DNA from: Isoetes taiwanensis
Lineage: Eukaryota > Streptophyta > Lycopodiopsida > Isoetales > Isoetaceae
Length of the DNA: 64,000 bases
NCBI GenBank assembly: GCA_021234155.1
Contig: JAJEKV010000021.1
Coordinates: 11,027,523 to 11,091,522 of the forward strand
Reading direction: 5' to 3'
Positions within the stretch are counted from its first letter, which is position 1; each line of letters opens with the position of its first letter. The notes beneath the pieces were generated by a model that was not told where the DNA came from, did not search any database, and worked only from the letters and a program-made list of their open reading frames with translations. This document shows, piece after piece, positions 42,110 through 53,712 of the stretch. Position numbers and translations under genes: made by a program.

Positions 42110-45100
42110 AAATCTTTTCCTCATCTGCCTGGTCTAGCCTATAAACAGTTCGAGCACCTTTCTTGATCTGCTACATGGGAACTCGAATAGCACAAATTTG
42201 AGTAGAGAATACAAGTGACTTAGATTCGTTTGTGCACAGCTCATACATCACCTTTGACCGAGGCTTCTTTCTATAGTAAATGCCCTCCACAACGGTTTCA
42301 CCTCTCACAAACCAGCCTTCCGCTCGCGCTTGAAGTCATTTTCAACTTCAAATTTTGGCTTGGTGCATAGCAACATCCAAAATACGTAATCCTCCTCATT
42401 CCCTTTAGGTGCAAAGAACCGCGCAAAGTTGTCTCATTCTCCGAAAGTGCTTCACGCACATTTGCCAAGGTTGAGTATAGTGGCCTGGTAGACTTTATGG
42501 GTCTCTTCCACATCTGCATGAATATTGAGGATGGTTCAACGACTCCAAGGTTCCATTCATCTACATACAATTTGTTCTCACACATGTCCCATTTTCCATC
42601 CAAACAATTGCTTTTAAAACATGATAGCTTTTCTCGTATGTAGTCGTGTCGGATTTCCTGTCTTTAATCCATGGACTGAATGAATTTGCCCGGTTTCTCG
42701 AATTGTCTCGCACCCCAAGCCTTTTTCCCCGTTGATATCCTTAGGTTTTATTTCCCATAAGTATCTCCGAACTTTTCTTCCATTTTCAGTCCACTTTCGG
42801 ATGTACCACATTGAAATTGTTTCTCTCGCAATTTTACCACATCATGGGCATTATCTAGTTTAATATCGATGTTTAAGTTGTAGACCTCAGATCCATCTTT
42901 TTTCAATTCCTGCCGCCTTCCCATCATGTTCACCTTTTCCATGGTTTGATCCAAAGAAGTTCCACATCATGTTGACCTCTCAGATCACAACCGTATCTTC
43001 CAACAAAATAAAATGGTCTCGATGCTTTGAATTGTGATGCAAAGACCATCCGAAAATACGTAGTGTCGTTTGGGGACATTGCCTTTCGCTTTAAGTACTC
43101 AAAATGTTTCATAAAACAATGTTGAACAAAAAGTGTGTCATGTTCAGATCATCCGACACATAGTAGTGTGTTTCCTTCTCAATGGTGTCTCCGTCTCAGG
43201 ATCGACTGATAGGTTATTTGAACAAATATAGTTATCCGTTGTTGACCCAATGCATGGACCTAACTTCATTCTCGCTCCTTAAAAGTATAATTCTCTCTCA
43301 AGTCAACCACGGATAGGTAAGCATCTCCGTGCAAGTTATCAAGGAGTTCTTTTGTAATGGCCTGCCTCCCACTTATATCCGTTGTGTAAAGGAAAATTTG
43401 GAAGCTTTTCCAACATTTTGTTCACCGATGGAAGACTTGCGCTTCATTGTGTTGGTGAACGAGCTTAGACTTCTTTGTGCCATCTCCGAATTCAGATTTT
43501 CATAGTCTAGATATTCCCACTTCACCATGCCACTATCACTAGATTGTTCATGTGGGCGATAGGGAACTTCTTAATCCCACACTCTTTACACTCACCCCTA
43601 ATGCATTCCTTCTTATGGTAAGGTTGGAAGCTAGTTTTCTCACATAAAATTCCCCGCCACGCACTTCTTGTGCTACTTATTTTGTATTCTTCGGGCATCA
43701 TTCACCATATATGTCCGACCAAAGTTGACAAGGCAAACAGCCTTTTTTTGGTGCTTAGTTCTCATACTATTGAAGACATCTATTAGCATCCCATTCTAAC
43801 ATGGTATATACAAAGAAAGAACTATTGAAGTCCTTTAATTTTACAACAAACCATGGTTTTAGCTTTTCAAACATCCTCCTGCTTGATCATAACACTAGAT
43901 GTTCCGCCTTGAATTTCCCCAACAATTGCAACCGCAAGGAAGATAACAAGGTGATCAAAGATATTTATTGCACACTACATTTTCCACCACACTAGGCACC
44001 ACATAGCATATATTACGACATTCATCTTACACCTCGCTATTCACCACACTAGGCACCACAAAGCATATATTACATAATTTATTGTACACTATATTTTTCA
44101 CCACACTAGGCACCACATAGCATATATTACAAAGATTTATTTTACACCATATTTTTCACCACACTAGGCAACTACATAGCATATATTACAAAGATTTATT
44201 TTACACCATGTTATTCACCACACTAGGCACCACATAGCATATATTATTAAGATTTATTTTACAACCATGTTATTCACCACACTAGGCACCACAAAGCTTA
44301 TATTTTAGAGCATTTATTTTACACCATATTTTTCACCACACTAGGCACCACATAGCATATATTACAAAGATGTATTTTACACCATGTTATTCACCACACT
44401 AGGCACCACAAAGTATATATTTTACAAAGATTTATTTTACACCATGTGCCTCACCACACTAGGCAGCACATATTATATATCATAGCATTAATAGGCACCA
44501 CATACCACAAGCAATCACTAACCACACCAACCACATATCACAAGCAATCACTAACTACATACCACATACCACATTAACAATAAAAAATGTGGTGAAGATG
44601 AAGAAATGAAATAACCTGTGATTCTCCCAGATAGTGAGTGGCATGATCCTCTCTTACATTTCGCTCCAATCTTCCGAACTTAACATCCTTTGCATTTGAG
44701 AGACCCTACTGCTTTTCGTCCAAAATTGCCGCACAAGTTCTATGACGTAATTGGGAATTGCATCCGCTTCTTCTAACTCTTTTGTACAAAACCCATTTCC
44801 CCTCTTTTGCAATCATCTCTTCCCTCTTCAATTTTGCTTTGGTAAGATTCCTAGGATGAACACCCAAGAAGCTTTACCAAAACCCCGAAAGCACCGACAG
44901 ATTAGCACTTTCTGTAATGCTTCCTCTTACCCATAGCAAGGCAACTACTCTTGGTCGCTAAACTGCTATTGCTGTTAGACTTCTTCACAAGTTGAATGGA
45001 AGCCCCGAGGTTGTCGACCACAATGCTCTTGGCTTGCAAATCTTTCAGCTTTTCACCAAGTACGCTGGCCCATTGTGCCATCTTCCGTGAAATCTCAGAA

Positions 45101-45430
45101 AACCTCTTTCTTATCACCGTTAGCCAAGCCTTTAGTGGTGCTATGAAATGAAGATAATAATTTCAACACCATCCGACGCCTAGTAGAGGCCGCTCGTGGA
45201 TCCTCCCTCTCCGGGCCGATGCAATTTTTGCTAATTCTTCTTTAGCTTCCCTTTTTCTTTTCTTTTTGGCGCCTTTTTATGATCCCGTTTTGTTCTCGAG
45301 TTCTCTTTCTCACACCGGTGTTCCGGTTTGAGATTTTAGGCGATCCGCTTCCAAATTAAATGATTCAAAGTATGAACTGGATTGATCCACAACCGGATTA
45401 AGCGCCATAGCCGGGTGCTTCGTGAAAGGC
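42110..45430 (-). pseudogene. Degenerate gene of the outer element (right half)
   Basis: Minus-strand segments look coding but are broken. They include RKRFSEISRKMAQWASVLGE and LKDLQAKSIVVDNLGASIQ (44902-45117), EEADAIPNYVIELVRQFWTK (about 44770-44700), KHFEYLKRKAMSPNDTTYFR (42930-43112), YNLNIDIKLDNAHDVVKLRE (42748-42900), and LSENETTLRGSLHLKGMRRI (about 42460-42380). An ATG near 45408 opens the series. The early part is basic and coiled-coil-like. No domain is recognised. The gene reads inward from the right TIR and is interrupted by a minisatellite that could lie in an intron. Confidence 0.35.
43975..44470 (-). repeat. Minisatellite, unit about 60 bp, right-hand TGTGGTGCC array
   Basis: About eight copies of CACCACACTAGGCACCACA(T/A)AG-CATATATTA plus an AT-rich tail (TTTATTTTACACCATATTTTT). 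On the minus strand the core reads TGTGGTGCCTAGTGTGGTG, the same motif as the left array, facing inward. Confidence 0.85.
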
Positions 45431-45678
45431 GCTGGGTGGGTTTAGGAATCGGGTTAGGTGGAAATTGGAATGGGACGGTGGCGAGGGAAATTAGAATGGG
45501 ACGGCATGCGGGGAATCGGGTTGTTGCAGCTCAAGAAATGATTGAATCCGGGCAGTTATGCACTAGGCGCCAAACAAACATTTAAAATCGCACCACAAAT
45601 TTGATATCTCCCACCACATTTTTAGGGGGGACAGGGGGACACCCAGGGTGTTCCACTACAACATGCTTTCACCCTTGT

Positions 45679-46380
45679 GTTCACATCAAACCATCAGAGT
45701 ACACAGAACAAGTACTGCCTCCCACGAGGCTATATACATGAAAACCACGTATACATATATCAGATGACAACACAAGATAACTATACACACGTGTAGTTCT
45801 GCCAGCTATAAAATAACCTGCACAAGCTTCCACGTGTTAGTAACATGCACATCAGTTATCTAGTAGAGTCAACATGAAGCAATGACTGACGAACTGCAAC
45901 ACACATATAGAATCCACCACATGCACCATAGCATCTGCCAAGCAGGTGCACCCCACCATATCTAGACAATACGTTGTCTAGAACCCCCGCGCTGGTGGAT
46001 CTATGGTAAGGGAGAAACTGCAAGCATCATAAGAACCCAGGCCGCTAGACTGTTAGTTCCACCTGCCACCGTCCCATACCAGTGACAAGCTTCACCTCAC
46101 CAGCACCTCTGGTTCCTATCTAGGCGAGCCACGCTCATCTACGATTATGCCATAAAACTCCCTTGGACAAGTACTCATCGTACTTATCCCAGTATCACAT
46201 AGGTACAATATAGAGCATAACTCTATAATAGAGATCCTTCTTTCACCTGCCTGTCAATAAATGCATGATATCATCCCATACCAATACCATCTATTTATCT
46301 CACCAGCACTCACAAGAATCCTTCAGGATGAGCATAAGCTTATCCTTACAAAAGAAATAAACGGTTTAATCTAGTAACTA
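45679..46380. other. No gene recognised
   Basis: Right flank of the outer element. Contains short ORFs only. Confidence 0.4.
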
Positions 46381-47960
46381 TTTTAAGGCTAGCTTCTTTT
46401 ACAGCCGACCACCACTATGGCTCTACCATCCATAAGGATTCATTCTTTCGTGGCTTACCTGGAAAACCCAGCTTCTCCAGCAGTGGACCACTAGCAGAGA
46501 GCAGTTCCATCTATAAGGCAGGAGACCCATACTGTCCAGCTAACTACAGAACAATCATAGTCAGTTCACTCTTTGCAAAATTGATGGCTAGCATCCTTGA
46601 ACAACAATTGATGACGTGGGCGAAGGAGAGAGAAGTGCGAGCATTCACATAGACAGGATTCAAGCCCCGGCACTCCACCATTGACACATTCAAGAACTTG
46701 GTTGAGGACAGTAAGAACCATCGTCGAGATCTCTACTGCTGCTTCGTTGACTTTGCAAAGGCTTTCGACACTATGCCTCGAGAAAAGTTGTGGGAAAGAC
46801 TAAGACAGTTGGAAGCCCCTGAAAACTTGCAAACTGCGGTATAAGACTCTATGACATGTTCCAGCCAATTGACACCGACAAAACAATGTGTCAACATTAG
46901 TATTAGTGTCTACCAGGGATGCCCACTCTCTTGGAGGGGTGGCTTATCTATCACGATGGTGATGAAGCTCAACTTGTGTATCAAATCATCAGGCATATTG
47001 TATATGCAGATGCCCACACTCTAGTGCAGTATCACCTAGCCTGGATACTTTCTTACAGGCCACTCGAACGAAGATCACTTGTCTCATCTTCGCGCTAGCC
47101 AAGGCTTCCCTCCTTCACTTATCAGGGGCAAAATATGGAGGTAGCACACACCTACAAATACCTGGGTATAGAGTTCCCCACTACCACATACTAGAACACT
47201 TCCATTTGGTTATGAGTGATCAGCGGGTTGAAAAGCACTCTATGCATCTGCAGAACAATAGCTACAAAGGAGAGCTGTCACACTTGTTCAAGGTTTTGGT
47301 GGAAACATTTCTTTTATATGCGGTCAAAGCCTGAGGTCCAGTCATACCCGTAGCCACATGGAATGAATTGGGGCAGGTACAGAAAGCATTTCAGGCACTG
47401 GTACCCGGGGTAAAATCCACAATTCCATATCAGATCCTTTTACAGGAGACAGGTTTCTTGCCGTTTCAACGGGCCGCACTTGGCCGCCATATAGAAGGTA
47501 GCCATTATGGGCGGTGAACGTCTCCCTGACTTGGCTTATACTGTGCCATGGGCCCCCAATGCCTCAAGGAAGAGGACCACCATCACCTACGGTAATACCT
47601 CAATGCTTGCTTCCTCAGCAAGCTTGGATGTTGATGCCCTTGAACATGCTAAGATAGCACATTACAACCTCTAGATCAACCCATGCTTACATAGGATTCA
47701 CAGCGCTATATACCTCCATATACATTTGCCACTAAAAAAGCATAGATTGATAGCTTCCATTTGCATAGGTGCACATTGCCTGTGAATTAAGACGGCCAGA
47801 TGGGCTCGTGAGGCGTGTAAGAATAGATAGTGTCTGTGTTATCAACAAGGTGCTATTGAAGACGAAAGCCACATTGCAGCAATGCTCGGCATTGAGTCAC
47901 ATCCAGATCAGCTATATACTAAGTTGATCCTATCTAACCAGCAAAACTGCATGCACTATT
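46380..47960 (+). pseudogene. LINE-A ORF2 remnant (copy 2)
   Basis: Plus-strand frames keep RT blocks: IYKAGDPYCPANYRTIIV (about 46515-46565), LFAKLMASILEQQL, an altered RHSTIDTF (near 46675), DLYCCFVDFAKAFDTMPREK (46730-46790) and QGCPLS (near 46915). The catalytic box is changed to IVYADAH (near 47000). YKYLGIEF-like and VPYQILLQETGFLPFQRAALG-like residues follow (47155-47480), then the late C-terminal region shared with 11375-11745. Stops and frameshifts are common. It is the same family as 56290-58960. Confidence 0.75.
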
Positions 47961-49011
47961 GGACACCATTTCAGTGGGTTCACTAGGATTTTATCTCCAG
48001 AACATCATGGATGCACGCATTCAGTTATGTCCTCAGACGCTGCACTTACATTGCCATAAAATGCTTCAAACTAATGCTGGAGAATCGAGTAATACCAGAT
48101 AGTTATTTTAGTACTTTGAAAGCATGTACAATCATAAAGAATTGTTTCTATATATTTTCTATGTATCCTATGCATTTTCTATGTCCTACAAGCATTGTTG
48201 TTGTTTCATTCAAGCAGTTTCATTGATGAGGAACTTGGTAAAGCAGTGCTCCACATCAATCTGAAGAATAGAGCCCTTCGAAATTAGGAACAGCAAACCG
48301 AATGTAACTTGCCAAGCATGCTTAGATGCGATGTAACTTGCCAAGCATCTGATTCTTGTCTAAACCAATGGCAAACTTCTCTGATCTGATATTTGGCCAC
48401 GAATCGGATGATGCCTGTACAACCAATTTTACAGCATTTTAAATTGCTGCTCTATGGCTCCGAGTCGAGAACGGCATGCCTAGGCCAAGGCATCAGTGAA
48501 ACCAGAAAGGTCTGCCCATATAAGAATTTCCAGATCTACAATTTCGTCACTGAAATCTCGCAAGATCTACAATACCTAGTGTGCTTTCTCAAAGCCTTAA
48601 ATCAAAGAATTGGATGGCCGATGTCTCACGCCCTTCGTCGTGTCATTTATAAGCATCCCTTTTTTTTTGTATGCTTGAAATTCCCTTCTTTACTGTATAA
48701 CCTTCCCTATAGGTCGGAATTAGATTGTAGGCAAATCTAATTTTAATTTATTTTTCAATGAAACAAAGGAATTAATTTTTTAGAATTAATTTTTGTTTTG
48801 CTGTGTTATAGAAGATGTTGATTGTTTGGTCTAGAAAAAAAAAATCAAAATTCAAAAAACATGGACAAATTCATGAATAACATATAAACTATTAAATATA
48901 GCATAAAGTCCATAACACACCAAAACAACTTTTTTTTTTTCGCTTTTTTTTCTTCATACCCCAAAATACAACACCTCTATTTGTTTCTCAAAACGGAACT
49001 ATAGCTATCAA
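47960..49011. other. No gene recognised
   Basis: Short ORFs without motifs. AT-rich from 48700. CATAACACACCAAAACAA at about 48912 matches the repeat arm at 10958. Confidence 0.4.
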
Positions 49012-49480
49012 CCCTGAAAACAAAGTGTTTGGGCTCCTCCAGAATGCAAATCATTGCCACATCCAAGAGCTCTAAGGGCAAAAGTATGCTGGTAGGGTAC
49101 AAAAAAACACGGCCCCAGCACTTAGATCAGCACCCTGCACCTACTATTCTATCATAGTATTCCATTTGTCATTCATTGGAGCTGTTACCTATTTCTATTA
49201 ATTACCTAATTACCATGTGCTAGTACCAGTAACACCCTAAACAAGCTGCCATACGAGGTGCTATATGAGTGCTGTCAGCATGTGTCTGGACGCCTGCTTT
49301 TGTACCCCACTAGCATACTTTTGCCCCCAACTCTGGCGCCCTGTTTGTGAGACTGCTGCAAACAACCACCTCGAATGCATTAGGAAGCGATGGGCCAGGA
49401 AATGGTCCACCTTTTTCTATTGTAGACTTGATGCCGCAATAATATCTTCTCGACCCCTAGATATTTCAGTGACCCTTAAA
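49012..49480 (+). repeat. Dispersed repeat R, copy 1 (interrupted by a MITE)
   Basis: CCTGAAAACAAAGTG-TTGGGCTCCTCC to GACCCCTAGATATTTCA-TGACCC matches 51300-51610. It is colinear except for a 251-bp insertion here and a different insertion of about 105 bp in the other copy. Confidence 0.8.
49076..49326. mobile_element. MITE, 251 bp, with empty site at 51360
   Basis: Terminal inverted repeats of 29 bp (GGGCAAAAGTATGCTGGTAG inward; two or three mismatches) bound 49076-49326. The flanks read CTAA on the left and CCAA on the right, and the paralogous empty site near 51355-51365 reads AGCTCCAACTC. A TAA/CAA 3-bp duplication and a GGG-starting TIR fit PIF/Harbinger (Tourist-like) MITEs. Confidence 0.75.
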
Positions 49481-49489
49481 TAGAATTAG

Positions 49490-51125
49490 AATTAGAATAG
49501 AATTATTGTCCCTTGTGCCCTGAGGCCCCCGGACTGATGTAGCACAGGCGAGCTCCCAAAGGATGCTACTAGCGCAACACGCTGATATTGGTTCTCGTCC
49601 TCTACTTTCCTTGTATTACAAATTCTGCAGATCCTGTTTTCCCTTTCCACTTTCCTCCATCTATCTTTTTCAATTCTTAGATCGTGGCTCCCCATCCTAA
49701 ATCTTGCTAAGACGTCCCTTCTTGTCTTCCCTAGCAGGTTGTCTCGGTACATCTATTGTCCTATCTGCTGCTCCGGGTTGAAGATTGCTGTGAGCCAGAG
49801 TGTTTTGGGTCCGTTATATTTCGGCAACCATGCTCTTGTCGCCATGTCGGCCCAGTCCTCATTCCATTTTCCTTCATTTACTATATCACTCAGATTCAGC
49901 CCCATCTCTCTAGTCCACACTGCCACTTCCCCGAACCATTTGCTGCCTGTGATGATATGTGACTTGGCTAACTCGTTGATTGCAATAGTTGATAGCTTCC
50001 TAGGGTGGCCTCCTATGTTATCCTTCATTAAGTATCTAACGGTCCTTTCCCATGCTCTTACCTCCATTGATTTCTAGCCTATCTCATATACCATGGCTGT
50101 CCACACTCTGAATTCCTGTCTATGCCATTGTCTGAAAATCCCTTCTTGCTTGTCCCATTTTTTGTCTGATAGGCCGGGCCCCCATGCCTCAGTTCCATAT
50201 AATTCTGTCAACGCAACCACTGTGTTGAACAGATAGCACTTGATTTCCCAGTCAATTATTCTACTTTCTATTGAAAAAAAATTTCATATTGAAGTAGCTT
50301 CCAATGGCTACCTGAAACCTGACATCCGCGCCCCTGGACCATTTGCCTGTGCCGTGTGCATCGTATCCTAGATATTTGTATTCTGCTGGTTCTTTTAATT
50401 TTGTCCCCATATACTTGAAGGATTTGTGCCTATTCCTAGTGCCGAACGTAACTATCTTGGTTTTCGTGAGGTTCACTGTTAGCCTGTCCTTTCGCAGAAG
50501 GCCTTTAGAAGCCTTAATAGCCTATGCATACCCCTATTCTTTGTAGCCATCATGCTTAGGTCATCATCATACAACATGATAGGTACCCCGTGTCCCCGTA
50601 TTGGGGGCCCAGATCCCCTTGCCGCTCAAGGATGAAGCCTTGTAATGCATCTATGTATATGCCGAATAGTGTTGGGGACAAAGGGCACCCCTGTTTAACT
50701 CCTGTGTCATAATCTATCGCCCGCCCTTCCTGTTCCATCTTTGCATACACTCTCCGGTACAATCGTCAATCGATCCTACCATGCCTTCTGGGGCCCGCAT
50801 ATCTACTAATCTCTATAACAGCTTTTCCCTCGGGACGGTGTCAAATGATTTTCTAAAATCCACAAAACAACATATTACCTTCTTTCCCTGCGATCTGCTA
50901 TGCTCTATTAGTATCCGAAGGGTGACCAGTGATCTCAGAAGTTGAGTGTTCAAAGGCAATCATTACTTCCTGCATGCTAAAACACGGTTTGTCTATCTCC
51001 TGTAGGGCAGGTATTAGTATTGGTGAGGCCCCTGTTTTATATAGTTTCTCAAGGCACTTCTTCCATTCGATCCCTCCGATATCGTGTGGTGCATTCTCTG
51101 GTTTTCTATTCCCTCCTCCCTTCAC
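49490..51125 (-). pseudogene. LINE-B ORF2 remnant
   Basis: Minus strand, 5' to 3': a segment before the RT (51125-50898, CLEKLYKTGASPILIPALQE); VDFRKSFDTVPREKL-like residues (about 50870-50800); DTGVKQGCPLSPTLFGIYID (50730-50650); a YDDDL-like catalytic box (near 50575) in place of YADD; LTKTKIVTFGTRN and YKYLGYDAHGTGKWSRG (50476-50330); then DVLARFRMGSHDLRIEKDRW and RICRICNTRKVEDENQY (49740-49590). The 3' tail near 49480-49500 is an ATTCTA-type repeat. Frames are broken. It is more distant from LINE-A than the LINE-A copies are from each other. Confidence 0.75.
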
Positions 51126-51129
51126 TTAA

Positions 51130-51296
51130 AACCAATGGTCCATCCAAAAAAAAAACGAATAAAAACTTTTTTTCTTTAACTAGAATTTTAAAAACAACAT
51201 TCGCCAACGTAATGGGTCGAGAAATGTTTCTAAATGGAGCATTGATTTAATTTAATATATATGTAATTAAATTAATAGTTAAAATATTTTTTTATC
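51130..51296 (+). repeat. Dispersed repeat S, copy 1
   Basis: AAACCAATG through CGCCAACGTAATGGGTCGAG to GGAGCATTGATTTAATTTAA matches 59412-59580 at about 85 percent. Confidence 0.75.
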
Positions 51297-51610
51297 GATC
51301 CTGAAAACAAAGTGCCTGGGCTCCTCCAAAATGCAAATCATTGCCACATCCAAGAGCTCCAACTCTGGCGCCGAGTTTGTGAGAGTGATGTAAGCAACCA
51401 CCTCAAATGCATTAGGAAGCGATGGACCATGAACTGTAGCGAAAAAGTCTGTGGACATAAAAGCTTTTGTTTATTAGCTTCAACATCCACCTTTACATAC
51501 ATTCTATCCTTTATATAAAGGTTCCTCCTTGATTTTTAAATGGTCCATATTTTTCTATTGTAGACTTGATGCCGCAATAATATCTTCTCGACCCCTAGAT
51601 ATTTCAATGA
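51297..51610 (+). repeat. Dispersed repeat R, copy 2
   Basis: Colinear with 49012-49480 but lacks the MITE. Carries its own insertion of about 105 bp (about 51435-51540) after GATGGACCATGAA. Confidence 0.75.
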
Positions 51611-51639
51611 CCCTTAAATAATGCTCAAACTATCTCCGC

Positions 51640-51915
51640 CCGATTTGGGTTGGAAAACCAAGAAAGCTTGAAACCCGTCCTATTTTTCCTAAAAATCGGA
51701 AGGGTTTCCACTTCAATTTGAAAACCAGAAAGTTTTCGCTTGAGAAAAGAAATCAAAGCAAAATTTTGGGCTACCAGTATTTAATTTCATCCAATTTAAT
51801 TTCTCTGGCTGCTTTGGAAGAGCTTTTTTGAAGCTTTTCTATTCTTAGTTCTTCCTTCGGCAGTGTGGCCATTGTCTAAACTAGAAGGGTTTCCCAGGTA
51901 AAAACCAATCAGTTT
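51640..51915. repeat. GGAAACCCTTCC-type motifs, small group
   Basis: GAAACCCGTCCTATTTTTCC, GGAAGGGTTTCCACTTC and GAAGGGTTTCCCAGG occur here, related to the dense array at 58975-59350. Confidence 0.5.
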
Positions 51916-51963
51916 TTTTCTGGATTTTTAGAGCTTGTTTAACCCGATGGAGCTTTTGGCGCA

Positions 51964-52023
51964 GGACAAACCAAAGATTCTGAAGAGGAGATCAAGGAAG
52001 CTTTCGGCATCTTTGAACATGAA
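51964..52023 (+). pseudogene. Calmodulin-like exon fragment
   Basis: The frame reads DKPKDSEEEIKEAFGIFEHE, directly comparable with the conserved entry to EF-hand 3 of calmodulin (D-S-E-E-E-I-K-E-A-F-x-x-F-D). An acceptor-like TTTGGCGCAG precedes it, as at a splice boundary. The calcium-binding loop that should follow is missing, so this is a relic of a calmodulin gene exon, perhaps carried by a mobile element. Confidence 0.65.
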
Positions 52024-53240
52024 CTATTTGTATGGGGCCTTGCAAAACTTGCACATCTGCCCATGTACATATAAAATGGAATTTCGCTCCATGACTTTGT
52101 GAAGATGACGATGGTTAAGTAGTAAGAGCAGTCCGTTATTTTATTTTGATTTTTAATATCCTTCTCTTGCACCCAAATCGTTATCGGCAATGCCATGTTG
52201 CACTCCTGGTCATTTTTAGGCTCTATATGATCTTCGTCAGGTGATTTTGTGTAGTGAGGCCCCTTATTAGAAAACTTTGACATGATGTTTTAGTCGAAAT
52301 AGCTCTGGATTTTTCTATAGAGCCAACCATGAGAAGCTTCTTTGCATAAGTTAGAATGTCAGGAAGCCCGAGTCTGGTGCTCATTCCGTAAAAAAATCCG
52401 TGCTCCTTCTCCTAAAAAAACTTAAAAGACCCAATTCGTTTTTAGAGCCCCTTCGCTGCTTGGAGAACTATAATGCATAGAACATATTAGGAAATTTAAC
52501 GTCTGTTTTCTTGGAATGTAAGAGCACATGATCTTCCTCAAACTCTGCTCTTGAATGTAAAATGAGATAATCATCAATAAGATTATAAAATGAATCATGT
52601 TCTCCCAAATGCTTAATAGAACTCTTGGCAGACAAATATGAAGATTTTAAGATGGTTAGCTTTTGCTCAATTTTACCCCTTCTAACTTGCTATGTTTGTG
52701 ACCCCTGTAGCTTCCAAATTAGAACTGCATTTCTCCAGCTAAGTAAGAGATTTGTTAAAAAAATGGCTAACTCTATCATGATTTAACGATGTTGCTTAAT
52801 CCTTGATGCACGGCTCATCACCTCGACATATGAATCCATCATTTATTATCAAAAAAATCTGTCTATCTAGGGTATTACGATTTCTCAGAAGCCAATGTAG
52901 ATTGCAGCTCCTCTGTTAGCTAGGGATGCTCAGTTTTATATAAATTGCAGATCCTCTATGTGGAAGCTTCTGGATTCTACTCTGCAATGGCATGTTACTT
53001 GCAAAAAAGGAGCAATAGGTCTGGCACAAACATAAGTTGCTAGTTGGCAAATGGTTACTTATCACAAACAATTCTGCTACAAATTCGTTTTGGGGTATGC
53101 TAGCATTGTTATTCTTGTCTTAAATTCTCACTTTGTGATAATCATATATCTAATATATGTATGTGAGTCTTTATGATGGCGACTGAGTGCCTTGTTTAAA
53201 TCCTTATGGTTTATCTGCTTTAAAGTATTTTTAAAACTAT
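52024..53240. other. No gene recognised
   Basis: Short ORFs only. Confidence 0.4.
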
Positions 53241-53241
53241 T

Positions 53242-53436
53242 CTACTTTCTGATTCTTAGAGACTTATGGGGAATAACCTTTCTAAGCAAACTGTTGCATT
53301 CTGTAAATGTTTTTAATGGATATATGTTGTGCGTTTGAAGATTAAAGTTTTTTGTGATGTAGTCATCTTCAGACAAAGAGTCCCAATCAAGCTCCGCAAT
53401 GCAAACAAGATTGGGAGATCTATCACATGTAGACAT
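53242..53436 (-). CDS. Small hypothetical ORF
   Basis: 64 codons including ICIAELDWDSLSEDDYI-like acidic residues. Composition is plausible for an exon, but no neighbours or motifs support it. Confidence 0.15.
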   Translation of the reverse strand: MSTCDRSPNLVCIAELDWDSLSEDDYITKNFNLQTHNIYPLKTFTECNSLLRKVIPHKSLRIRK

Positions 53437-53487
53437 GTCAATATTTAGGCAAGGGCAATAGACAAAAAGTGGGAATTGACATTATAG

Positions 53488-53712
53488 AGAGCAAAGAGAG
53501 CAAGGAGAGAGGAAAGACGAAGAAGAGAGAGGAGAGAGAATAGAGACAGAGGGAGATAGAGAGAGGGGAGAAATAGAGAGAGAGGAGAGAGATAGGAGAG
53601 AGAGAGGAGAGAGGAGAGAGAGAGAAGAGAGGAGAGAGAGAAATAGAAAAGTAGAAAGGCAGAGAGAGAGAGAAACAGGAGAGAGGAGAGAAATAGGAGA
53701 TAGAGAGATATG
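53488..53712 (+). repeat. (GA)n-rich purine tract
   Basis: About 225 bp, almost all A and G on the plus strand (GAGAGAGGAGAGAG variants with few interruptions). Confidence 0.9.

Larger units (their letters stand above)
11761..45674. mobile_element. Outer TIR element (about 34 kb with nested insertions, about 9 kb without)
   Basis: The first 26 bp (11761-11786, beginning GGGTGAAAGCATGTTGTAG) recur perfectly in reverse complement at 45649-45674. Both ends are flanked by TTGT (11757-11760 and 45675-45678), a candidate 4-bp TSD. No other copy of this terminus was seen between them. Both flanks carry inward-facing arrays of TGTGGTGCC-type repeats (12880-13350 plus; 43975-44470 minus). Subtracting the CACTA-like element and the SINE array leaves about 9 kb with a coiled-coil gene, an FCP1/NIF-like gene, a possible C48-peptidase exon and a degenerate minus-strand gene. 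The superfamily is not recognised. The alternative is two truncated copies of one family facing each other. Confidence 0.55.

Noticed and set aside
43975-44470. CRISPR-like array
   Set aside because: Units are about 60 bp with no unique spacers and the DNA is eukaryotic; it is a minisatellite.
49012-51610. Repeat R copies flanking LINE-B read as a pair of LTRs
   Set aside because: The copies extend unequally, lack TG...CA ends, and the enclosed RT is a LINE type on the minus strand with its own 3' tail.
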